NCBI GenBank assembly: GCA_032622095.1
Contig: CP136069.1
Location: 182,643,122 to 182,707,121, forward strand
Length of the DNA: 64,000 nt
From: Siphonodentalium dalli
Lineage: Eukaryota; Mollusca; Scaphopoda; Gadilida; Siphonodentaliidae
Direction of reading: 5' to 3'
The notes beneath the pieces are model-generated. The model saw nothing but the letters and a program-made list of their open reading frames with translations, searched no databases and had not been told where the DNA came from. The translations under genes and the position numbers were made by a program. Numbering within the stretch: the first letter of the stretch is position 1; every line of letters begins with the position of its first letter. This document shows positions 1 through 10,511 of the stretch, piece after piece.

Positions 1-2860
1 CACTTGACAATAGATTCACTCCAGGTATATACATACACCCTACCATTGAATGTATAAACCAATATCCCTCACACATGATCATGTGTACATTCCACACTTG
101 CATATACACATCACTCATGATAATTCAGCCACCCGCTGTATACTCATAACCCCCAGCCATGACCATACATCTAATTACTGTACACATATACACCCACCAG
201 TGACAATATATCAGCAACAGAAAACGAGAGGCCGATCACGATTGGCAAATGTTTAACCAATCCCTTGGCGATAGTAAATTACTATGATCGGAATAATAAA
301 TTAGAGTGTTGATGTTGAATTATAGAGTATACTGTTATGTACTATTATAGACAAATGTACTTAACACAAAATATTGGATTTTATGGGTCACTCCCAAATA
401 TAAGAGAATTCACTGACACAGGATAGGTAATGCTGCACCAGCGCAGCCTTTGGTTAAATGTGAACAGGTGACCCGGATATGGAATACTTGGGTTAATAGA
501 GTCCAATTAAGTTTACAATGATAATGTATCAAATTCTACCAACAACACCGCCATCACGATAAGACACCTTACCGCTGACCCATTAATATCAATTATATAG
601 CAGAACTGTCAACTAATCACTGGCTTTGTTTATGCTGAACCTTTGCATCTCTATTAAACCTATAACATTTATAATGACCTCGGACCATCTGTAGAGCGAT
701 ATACTCAGCTGTGCAAAGCAGCAAAGATTTTCTAGTAGCATGTCATGTGTATTGTTGAAACATTTAATTTTTTTTAGATAACATAGCTTTCTGTTTATAC
801 TTTCGGGTAGTTGTCTAGTAACCGTTGCTAAGCAGGGACAAATCTCGATGGGTTCTATTCTGAAAATGATCAGGAAGGTTCAAGGAACATATGTTGGAAG
901 TTTCATGCTTTTATCAATAGTTGTGCAATTCTTACATTCCCATGCACCAAGCGCCTGGACTACACAGAAACATGATATATTGGGAAATAACCGATTTTCA
1001 CCAATTTTGGAAAATGGTCACCAAGTTTAAAGGCCTATATCTCATGAATGACATGTCTGTTTCAACAATAACGAAGTTCTCTATGTAGAATATACGCTAC
1101 AGATTATTTAGGAGCAAAGATAACGTATTCAAAATCAGTGGGTAGAAAATGTATGACCCGATATGAAAAAAGATATTGGAGAATGACCTTGACCTTTATG
1201 TACGACCTTGACCTCTAGAGGTGAAATACTCCGTGTCAAAAGAAAGCCTACCAAGGGTGTCACCCTATATCAGTGTAAAGATAGAGTTACTGCATTAAAC
1301 TTTCTAGTAGTAGACCATTATAAGCATATTTTTTATACTGGCCAAAAACACCCTTCGTTTCCATGGAAACACAAATTTTGCACACTAAGCTACACTGCCA
1401 CAGTGCGCCCCAGCACTCAGATAAATTTCAGATTATAAGCTTTGCGAAAAATGTTGAGAGAATTTGCCCACCAAAATGGTACCATTCTCGGTCCTGGCTC
1501 ATGGACTATAAAGTGTCATTTTCGAATTTTCAGATGCAACAGTTTACTCGTGACGACGCTATATAATATAAATATGTATACTTAAGTAGTCTATGACTAA
1601 CCTATTTTTAGCACAAATTCCAAACGTGCTAATGGATGAGCTAGTTTAATGCAGGAGCATGTACGTCGGCATACTGTATGTACGCCTCCAAGATTTTACC
1701 GCTCTGCCATAAATGCAACCTGCTCAACGGAGAGCTTGCGTCGGAGTGGGTTCAGACTTGGCAAATTCCACCGGAAACAAATGCGGAAAATTACTCAAAA
1801 AATCAAACTTAGAGATAAAAACTTGTTGACGATTGGACGTGGTTAGCAGTATCCAGGCACAACTTTAGTACGATTTTGTAAGTTTTAGAGTGGATCGTTT
1901 ACTCCTGGTAGCGCGTAACGTTGTTAACGGGTGATATATATGACTCAAATTAAACTCACTCTTCTTGATGCCAAATTCAAACGGGTTTATCACAACGATA
2001 TACCATAGATACGCCCCCAAATTTTCACTGCTCTACTATGAAAGCAACCTGCGCGTACGCACTGGGAAGGTCGAGCCTTTTGGAAAATTCCACCGAAACT
2101 CGTAAAAGGGAAAAAATGGAAAATCGCGAATCTACTGTTTTATATCTTGAACACTGCATGTGTTTGGTAGTATATATACGGACGGCATTAAAGCGGACGG
2201 GTAAGCACTCATATGGCATTATCGATTGTGATATAGTTATCTCTCGATTACATTTAACTCTATTACAAAGACGTTATTGACTATAGTGTAGCGAAGACGC
2301 TCTGAATTAATTAATAAGCGGTCTTTCCTCCGCATTAAAACTAAAAAATTCTGAATCCAAAACTGAAAGAACTATCCAATAAATGCGATATAACAGAGTT
2401 ATGGTACATTAATATGCTTTATACCCTCTTGATATACATGTCGATTACTATATAATCCGACACGTCAAATTTCGTGACCGTTGAACAGGATTTGGGAGTC
2501 CCGTGGAGGGATTATAATTAGCCCTAAAATATATCCCTACCGAATACAAATGAACTGATTGGCTGGGTGAATGTTGTCTCAGTTGGTCAGGACCATGATG
2601 CACTAGACAGTCATTAATCGTCATGACATAGACCTTTGGAATACATGTCTTATTCAGAAATGCCAATGCAAGTCCACCATCGGATCACAACGCACCAATA
2701 TGCATTCCATGAAGAGAAACACACATATACGCATATACTCACATTAATGGGATGGGATGGGATACCATGGAAGTATATCTGATTCCATGGAATCTGACCT
2801 CTAGTTATTTCTTCTTTTTTTACCGCAATTGAAATAATCTGTCTTGTTTCAGTTAGTGAC
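1..2860. other. Non-coding stretch, no recognisable gene
   Basis: I see only short open frames without family resemblance, AT-rich sequence and no splice-linked coding pattern. Two segments near 1680-1800 and 2005-2125 look like weakly related direct copies (both contain a 'cgcc.ccaa.attttcac/accgctct' block, then 'gcaacctgc', then 'aaattccaccg.aa'), suggesting an old duplicated interspersed repeat. Nothing else is supported. Confidence 0.4.
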
Positions 2861-2884
2861 GTGTTTAAAACTTCAAATGAGATA

Positions 2885-4250
2885 GTGCGGTCCTCAAACA
2901 GAACATTCGCCTTTCGTAATTGCCAGCCGCTTTTTGTAAAATGCACCAGGATATCGGGGGAACCAAACCACCCACATGAATTCTATGTTCCCCAAAGCAT
3001 TACCTTTCGTTCACACACCCAGCTAATTTTGAAAACATATAACTTCAATTCATGGTGTGTCCGAAATATTAAATGGGTTATGCTGTCCCACAAAACAGTG
3101 AGAATTCGCCTTTCTCGTTTGCCAACCGCATTTTGTAAAGTATCCCAGGTGTGTGAAGTTAGTTCAACGTTCGATATTCATTCGATATTCGCGTGAAGTT
3201 AGTTCGACGTTCGACATTCGACTTAGAAATTTTCATTAAAAATCAAATTTCAGGTTTTGGCGGAAGAGGTGCTCCGGGATCCATTGGTCCATTTCGTGCT
3301 CCCCCGCTATAATTTTCTGAACTTTCCTCGGCTTTCCCATTTTCCAGACCATCGCTGGACCAAAAAATCGATTTTGAGTTTTTTGCGCGAAAGGTGTTCT
3401 TTTTACTCAAATTCGTGCTCCCCCGCTCGAATTTTCTGAACTTTCCACCGTTTTTCCCAATTTCCAGACCATCGCTGGGCGTTCGACTTAGAAAATTTCG
3501 ACCCAAAAATACCGTTTTTCGATTGAACGGTCTTATTTTGACCCAATTCGTGCTAAGTCGAATGTCGAACGTCGAACTAACTTCGCGCGAATATCGAATG
3601 AATATCGAACGTCGAACTAACTTCACACACCTAAGTATCCCAGCCATTCGGGAACCAACCGATCCATAAAAGATGTACATTTTCTGACACAGCATTCACT
3701 TCTATAAACCCGCAGTTAAAATTGGGAGCATATCGTTTCAGTTCGTAGTGTATTCAAGACTACAAATTGGGTAGGGGTATCAAAACAAAGAAAATTCACC
3801 TTTCGTATTTTGCAACCGCCTTTTGTAAAGTGTCCTAGGTTTCCGGGAACCAAGCTACCCATACAAATTATAAATAATCCACGACAGCACTATCTTTCGA
3901 TCACGCACTCATTTAATATTGGGAATATATATCCTGTCAGTTTGTGGTGTATTTAAGACTTTACATGGGGCAGGGGGCCCTCAAAATAAAGAAAATTCAA
4001 CTTTCGTAGTTGCAATGTGCAGCCGCCTTTTTTAAAGTGCCCTATATTATTTTGGGAACCGAACTACCCTGATAGCACTACCATTCGCTCAGACTGTCAG
4101 TTAATATGAAGAGCACTCACCTTCAGTGCATTGTGTGTCCAATAGTTTAAATGGGTTAAGGGGTCCCACACACAAAATATATTCGCCTTTGTTGTTTGCC
4201 ATCCGCTTTTTGTAAAGTGCCAAAGTCTTTCGGAATCCAACCAACCCAAA
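2885..4250 (+). repeat. Diverged tandem repeat, ~195-bp unit, five copies
   Basis: A recognisable block (an 'attcgcctttcgt' segment, then 'gccaaccgc', 'ttttgtaaagt', 'cccaggt' and 'gggaaccaa') recurs near 2904, 3102, 3788, 3990 and 4177. After removing the MITE at 3147-3632 plus its target duplication, spacing is about 187-202 bp throughout. Copies differ at many positions, so the array is old. Apparent open frames across it lack family similarity. Confidence 0.65.
3147..3632. mobile_element. 486-bp MITE with ~80-bp TIRs and 9-bp target duplication
   Basis: The left end starts AGGTGTGTGAAGTTAG and the right end is its reverse complement. The inverted arms run about 80 bp with few differences and contain repeated 'gttcgacgttcga' motifs. 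The flanks are AAGTATCCC at 3138-3146 and again at 3633-3641. A 9-bp duplication and long TIRs fit a non-autonomous Mutator-like element, though the superfamily is inferred from duplication length only. It sits inside one unit of the ~195-bp tandem repeat. No transposase is encoded; open frames through it are incidental. Confidence 0.8.
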
Positions 4251-4596
4251 ACAAGTGTGTATGTCCTGATATTACCACCCTTTGTAGTCCAGGGACATTA
4301 GGTTTCACTAGTGCAAAAAATCCAGGAAAGCTGAATTTTTCAGGGATTAATAAGAACATGTTTATGAACAACTTGGCAAAAGTCCCCTAGAATCCGAGTT
4401 GAGCTTTTTGAGATATCTTGATTTTTCGGAATGGTTCAAATTCTGACGCAATTCCATCAAGCCAAAGCGAATACAGTCATATGTATACTAATTTAGGTAC
4501 TCAATCTTCACAAATACACGCCTCTTATCGTTGTGCGGGTGTCGCTAGATATGTGAAATTGAAAATGAAAGTTTGAAAACTGCATAATTTAATTGA

Positions 4597-4708
4597 GGTC
4601 CGTATGAGCCGGGGTCCGTATAAGCCAGGGTCCGTATCAGCCGGTGGTCCGTAAAAGCCAGGGTCCGTAAGAGCCAGGGTCCGTAAGAGCCAGGGTCCGT
4701 ATAAGCCG
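4597..4708 (+). repeat. 16-bp minisatellite, seven copies
   Basis: Seven consecutive units of the form GGTCCGTA(t/a)(a/g)AGCC(a/g)G, one carrying an extra base. The minus-strand open frame over it (Gly/Pro-rich, repeated LYGP) is a translation of the repeat, not a gene. Confidence 0.85.
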
Positions 4709-4739
4709 CATACCTTTGAGCTTACTACCACTCATATTC

Positions 4740-5184
4740 CGTAAGTGTGATGACATTATTACCGAAGAGAGCACAGGAATTGCATGACGATTCAGAATGT
4801 TTCACACAAAAGAGAGTGAGTAAAAATAATGAGATGGCAATGAGTTGAAATATGAACCCTTCTACTGGAACAGAGGTTAATTCCGATAATGACATTGATC
4901 AGATATATCGAAAAGTCACAACTCTGATAATTTTACGACCGAAAACTTAACCCTACCCCATAAATGTACACCATGCCGTCGAATGTCTGAAAGCCTAGAA
5001 AGACCACATAACAAAAATGTCAGAAAAGCTGCTCATACGAAGACCACAGCAGGACTGATAACATGTTCCGATGTGTCCAACGACGACGATGCTGACAAAA
5101 TATATTGAATATCAGCAAACAGACGAGATCCGAAACACTGAAAAGTGAATATTCAGGATGTCCAATCAAAAAATATCTACATGG
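4740..5184. other. Intergenic, nothing recognised
   Basis: Between the minisatellite and the end of the minus-strand pseudogene. No open frame, repeat or RNA structure that I can support. It may include the 3' untranslated tail of the neighbouring minus-strand gene. Confidence 0.35.
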
Positions 5185-7360
5185 TTATTCGTCAATTTCA
5201 GAAATGCCGGTTGGATCTGTGAGTCTGTGATTGCTACAATAATCCAAATTACACCTGCACAATCCGGAGCACGACAAGCCTGCTTTCTTGCACCCACATC
5301 TCTTACTGCAACCGCTCTTACACCCACAACTGACCAAATTCAAGAGATTTTCAGGCGCGAAGGGCTGTGTTGTTGCAGTTGGTCTAAGAACGCCATTGGT
5401 CATCGACCAGCCCCAATCTGTTGGAGACAGCGAGTACCCTAACCATTCCTGAATCTGTAGGTATGCTCGGAAGGCATGCTGATGTGCTGCACAACTGGTT
5501 GGTGGAAGAGAAGCAAGCTGAATGCACTTACTCAGCTTAGTTTTGGCTACATAACGCTTATAAGCAACGTATCGGTAATGGTCGAGGGAAGAGAACTTTC
5601 TCGCTCCCTATAACACCATTATAATTCGTTCCCCCGACGAGGCGATTTCTTTATTTGTGCTGTCATGTGCCGTGAAAGAGTCAATGTAGTTTTGTAAATC
5701 TCCAGCAATTTCAGAGACCATCATGTTGAAGACTTTCTTTTTTCCTAGACGAAAGAGTGCCGAAGTTGTATCACAACCGCTGATAGCATGTGCCAGCAAC
5801 ACATTTCCCTTTGACTTACCCAACTTGATCGAAATTTCTCCGACTGAGAAGAGGACTTTGGATGCGACAGAGAACATCATGTATATGTTCCAGTCTGAGT
5901 GATAGCGAGGCGTTAGGATAGCAAGTAAGTCTGTGTCTGTTCCAAGAACTACAACATTGGTTTTATCCTTCTGAGCCAAGTCCAATGCTACCTCAGCGAT
6001 CAGAACATCAGCATCTGCGTTTGCTTGTTTCGAGTGGACACCGATGTGGGAAAATTCCTGCATTAACAGACGGATTAGTTGTGTTTTGTTCCGACTATTG
6101 GCCAGAAAATCAGATTGGGAGGTGGTTACTGACAGGTCAAGCGAGATGTTGATATCTGCGGAATATCTACCCTTAGCTCTGCGTGCTTGCTCCACACCCT
6201 TTGTTGACATATCACATTCATAGCCATCAAATACAGCAATGGCATTGGACCTAAAATGTTTCATTATATAATTTGAATATGAGGTTCAGATATCTCCATG
6301 TGATGAATGTTTGGGCCAAACGACTGCTCTCAACAAAAAGCCACCATCTATGACAAAAACAGGGCTTCCTGGAAGGTCTTTCCGTTCAGTGGCATATGAC
6401 TTGAGTAATTTACCAAAGACGCTCTTCTGTGTCTTTCTCATTCCACCAGAATCAAACAGTGCCGGCGGTTTTGGTGCAAGCTCATACGTTAGATATCCCT
6501 CCATTTCGGACTGGGACTGAATCACACATGTGATGCGGCTGAAAAGTATCGTAGGATCGATTACCACTTCATCTCCACGTACTTTGATAGAATTGACCAT
6601 TGGTGCGATTGATTTGACAGTGTCGGCCCGACGCAGTTTGATGTTGCTGAATGCTTTCCCTACAACCTTTGATACGCTCACATTACCAACTATAACAACC
6701 TGGTCACAGTTGACTGATTTGTCTGCCACAATGAGACAATAAGACTAACTGCAGTGGGTCTCCATTGCCGAACGGAGAATGCACTCTCAACCAGTTGAGG
6801 AATTTGTTAATATCACTGATGTCATTTGCTTGAGCGCTCTTGCGAAGGTCCCGGTGTTGGTCACTGTGGCCAGTGTGGACTTGAACAAAGTTTTCAAGAG
6901 CATTGCATATCGGCAGACAGAGGGGAAGGGCGTGGTGAACCCATTTCGCAATAGTGCTCTCTGTTATTCCCCTGCCACGTATGAGACCGCCAGGTATCTT
7001 GAACATCCGCATAAGGCACTGTTCTATGGTTTGGTCGGAATAAATCCCATCCCAGAACTTATCAGATCTTCTGATAGTGAAGAATCCCTTCTCCGTGAAC
7101 GCCTTGAAGTCGTCCACGGGCATTGTTCGGGGGAGATCTTCCATCTGTTGGAGGTAGAGATGGGCACACTTAGCGTATGCAAAATGGCCACCAGCATGGT
7201 AAATTGGTATCATCAGTCTTACACAATACATATGGAGTGCCCAGTCTCCAGTGCGCTCTGCTCTCAGGAACAATTGTAGAAGACTGATTTGTTTGAGATA
7301 CTGCGCCCACAATTTCCCGGTCCGTTCATCGAGACAACTTCCGGTGTCGGCGGACAACAC
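5185..7360 (-). pseudogene. Broken gene: helical N-part, PIN/FEN-like core, CXC tail
   Basis: Reading right to left, three frames form one protein of about 720 residues. The N-part (7360-6704) has the segments RAERTGDW, GHFAYAKCAHLYLQQM and FFTIRRSDKFW. The middle (6729-6286) carries IDPTILFSRI and ends with VIDGGFLLRAVVW. The core (6264-5608) has DADVLIAEVAL, VVLGTDTDLLAIL and HAISGCDTTSALFRLGK, acidic motifs like those of PIN/FEN-type nucleases. The tail (5330-5190) is a CXC-like cysteine cluster (CGCKSGC...CGCKKAGLSC). I recognise this as an expanded, uncharacterised invertebrate family that often behaves like TE-borne DNA. It is disabled: TGA at 6286-6288, TAG at 5608-5610 (reading continues in the same frame through the Cys tail) and a frameshift near 6704-6729. 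The N-terminus appears truncated upstream of 7360. Function is unknown; nuclease activity is an inference from motifs. Confidence 0.75.
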
Positions 7361-7615
7361 GTGAAATTATTGAGAAGTAATTCTCTTCTAAATTAACCTC
7401 TAACTAGGCCTTGGCGAGATATAAATCTTCATTCGACAAACAAATCTGAAAATGGCACATACTCGCCGTTAAATCTCTTGTGAAAGGACAAGTGGGGAAT
7501 GAGCTAACATCTATTATAATTTCATGTCACCTATATTCGCTACAAACTAAACAGTACTGAAACTGTTAATGCAAACCAGTTATAAAAAAATTAACTAAAT
7601 TACGACTGAACCAGC

Positions 7616-8368
7616 ATGTCTGCGACAGCGAAAGAAGCTAACTATAACCTCGGGGATGTTGTCACAATAATGCAAGAAATGAAGGTTGAAACGAATAACA
7701 ACTTTTAGTCACTAAAAAGTGAAATTTCGTCTCTGAACACCACAGTACTGAGCATCCAAAGCAACCTGAAATCCTGTGAACATGATGTCAATGAACTAAA
7801 AAAATATGTCACCTACTTAGAAGAAGAAGTTATTACAACCTCGTACAAGCAGCTTGAAGAAATGGTTGGGAAAGTTGCAAAAGAGCTTCTCCGATCGCAG
7901 ATTCATGATAGGAAATATAACCTACTGATTTATGGTGTGAAAGAAGAGAACAGAGAAGACACTTACTCAGTAGTAGAGAACTTTCTGACGAGGAGTCTAA
8001 ATATAAATGCGCAAATTGCTGCGGAAATAACGCGCCGTCTTGTAAATGCACACCGCATCCCAACACGAGCCCGTGGAAATAATGCAACAGTGAGAGCACC
8101 AAACCCAATTATAATTGTACTTGCCACAGACCGCGACAAACAAACTATTATGAATGCATTACAAGAACCAACATGCCCAATACGGAAGACAAAAATGTCA
8201 GTTCGAACGGATATACCACCGGAACTCAAACGCGAACGTGGAGAATTAGCAACCAGGGCATTTACCATTCGCAGGGATCAAAAAGTAAAAACAAGAATTA
8301 GGTTAGTTGATACAGAACTTTGTCTGGAGGTGCGGGCAAAAAACCAGGACAGTTGGAAGAAGTTCTAA
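7616..8368 (+). pseudogene. LINE ORF1 (coiled coil plus RRM-like domain), one stop
   Basis: A single frame runs from ATG 7616 to TAA 8368 (250 codons), interrupted by one TAG at 7706-7708. Residues ~30-90 are rich in regularly spaced L/I/K/E (coiled-coil-like). Residues ~95-235 carry RKYNLLIYGVKEE, VVENFL, VNAHRIP, IIIVLATDRDKQTIMNAL, VRTDIPPELKRERGELA and TRIRLVDTELCLEV. This is the layout of LINE ORF1 RNA-binding proteins of the L1 ORF1/Transposase_22 type. Such proteins package LINE RNA. An ORF2 of a Jockey/L2-type LINE lies 2.1 kb downstream on the same strand and may belong to the same inserted copy, but the interval is longer than expected and contains other repeats. Confidence 0.75.
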
Positions 8369-8482
8369 GTGAAATGTGACATGGTGTTTGTCATTATCTT
8401 CAGTGAAAAAAACTGAAAGAAGAATATTGTACAGAACTTTGTCTGGAGGTGCGGGCAAAAAACCAGGACAGTTGGAAGAAGT
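8311..8482 (+). repeat. 53-bp direct duplication flanking a 66-bp insert at the ORF1 end
   Basis: The last coding block of LINE ORF1 (8311-8363) is repeated at 8430-8482. The 66 bp between them begin 'tctaagtgaaatgtgacatg' and end 'aagaagaatattg'. Relatives of that insert occur near 8970-9036 and 9258-9310, so a short dispersed repeat appears to have landed here with a long duplication of its target. Confidence 0.7.
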
Positions 8483-9310
8483 GTTAAATGTACTCAATCC
8501 GATAAAACTCCTCTCAATTAATGTTTCAATGGCGTCGGGGGTCAGAGATATTTGATTCGGGTCGAGGAAGTCACCCATCAGGGCTCGGATTTGTTTGATG
8601 TCGATTTTGGAAATCTATTATTTTTCATTATCGGGAATACTTTCTGGCCCAGATCTCATGCAAAATTGCGTTATTATTGCCACTTGATTTTAGAGTTATC
8701 CGTCCTTGTCTGTTTGAATAGAGTTTTGGTGTACAAATCTCGAGCAGGATACGAAATTGACGGCAATTATTGGTACTCATCTCGAGAACATAACGGATTT
8801 CAGAGATCGATTTCTAATAACTCTGAGCTTTGTTTGATGGGTTCCTCGACTCGGGTCGGGTATGTTTTGCCCCCGAAGCCGGAGAGATAGTAATATAGGA
8901 CCCTCTGATCGGATTGTTGTTGTTGGAATCTGTTGAGATGGGGACCCTCTGTTCGGATTGAGTGCCTTTAAGTGAAATGTGACATGGTGTTGGTCATTAG
9001 TTTCAGTGGAAAACAAAACTGAAAGAAGAATATTGTGCTTTATTGTTCCATGCAATGTATATGATAGCCATAGTATATTTTCATGTGGACCGGTTCAATG
9101 AGTAGCCATGAATATCTTCACATACACAATTGGTAAAAGTATACGTAATTCTTTAATATTGCTCAATTTTGTGTTGTTTTTGTCTTTTAAGCGCTGATAA
9201 ATATATTTCTCGTCAGTAATATTTTATAGATACAAGCTTTAGTATGGTTCTTCTGATTGACATGGCGCTTGTCACTATCTTCAGTGATAAAAACACTGAA
9301 AGAAGAATAT
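8367..9310 (+). repeat. Three copies of a ~65-bp dispersed repeat
   Basis: Copies at ~8367-8428, ~8970-9036 and ~9258-9310 share 'gacatgg.gtttgtcat', then 'ttcagtg', then 'actgaaagaagaatat'. The ttcagtg/cactgaa arms could fold. Between 8490 and 8960 there is a run of sequence that reads open on + (8552-8890) but has no family resemblance. Confidence 0.55.
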
Positions 9311-10511
9311 CTTCACTAATTACAATGACTATTTAATAAAAAAAAAATATATATATATATATACATCTTCATATACACAATAGTCAATTGGTCAAAGTAT
9401 ACAGTAATTCTTATTGTTCAACTTTCTGCTGTTTGTGTCTTCTAAGCATTGATAAATATATTTTTCCTCAATAATATTGTTTAGACATAAGCTTTAGTAT
9501 GATTTTTCTGATTGAATCTGAAATTAAAACTCATGCATATTGTGCTGGCACTTAAATAGCAATGTTTACATATATGTGGCATACTAAATTCCATGCGAAT
9601 TTGACAGATCCAAAAACAGAAGTATTAAACTGAACTAAACTAGCCAGAACATTTAATATAAATAATAAACTCTAGTTGAATTGAGGCGTAATTTGCAGGT
9701 TTGACTGCATAAATTGTAAAATTTGGTTTTTTGTTTTTTTGCATATTATTTGCATTTTTTTTTGTCAAGCAATATTTTTGAAAAGACCCAAATTAGGATA
9801 ATTGTTCAGTTTCATTTCGTTGTGTTATCAATTTCTTTGGAACTGTGAGTATGTGACACCCAGCTAATAATTATTAACCAACCCCTCTTGCACATGTCAG
9901 TTTATTGATTTTCTGGGCGATACCATCACGTGGGCCAATCAATGAACCGAATAAAAATAGCTGCCGTGTTGTCGTCATGGAGTTCATAAAGTGCACGGCT
10001 CTTGTCAATAAATAATCTTGAAACACTTCCCTTGCCTCATAAATACTGCGCTTAGTTAAAGGTGTCTCGGATGACTTATTAAAGTGACGTACACTGGCCG
10101 AATTAAAACACCAAAAACACAACTTTTCTGTTTTCTTTTTTAAATTTAGATAATTTCAAAAATAATCACTCTCATCTCTGGCGACACGAAAAGGGACCCA
10201 AATTATAAATTTAAGCGACACACATGATCCAAATTTATAAATAAATGTGTATGTTACCCCCACCAACTTTCGTACGCTCAATGTAATGAGGTTAGAACAT
10301 ACTCACTGTTCCACTATGTTACCGGAGGTAGAACCTCCAATTTCTTTTTAATTTTTTATATATCTTGTTATTTGTTTTTGTTCACCAGCTCTCAGTACGT
10401 TATACAACCTATTGATTAGATCCATATTCTACTTATATCACTCATTCAATTATTCCATCCGATATTTCAATATGCCATTTGACCAGGTCTTCAACATTAC
10501 CATATTTCTTA
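9311..10511. other. AT-rich interval before LINE ORF2
   Basis: Contains an (AT)n tract near 9341-9362 and two related stretches (about 9110-9260 and 9363-9510: 'cttcatatacacaat.gg', then 'taagc.ttgataaatatattt', then 'aagctttagtatg'), so a ~250-bp segment is duplicated. A minus-strand open frame at 9874-10122 has no recognisable domain. The 5' untranslated part of the LINE may lie in the last few hundred bases. Confidence 0.45.

Noticed and set aside
9874-10122. 82-codon minus-strand frame with mixed composition
   Set aside because: No recognisable motif, no continuation and no relation to neighbours; may be chance.
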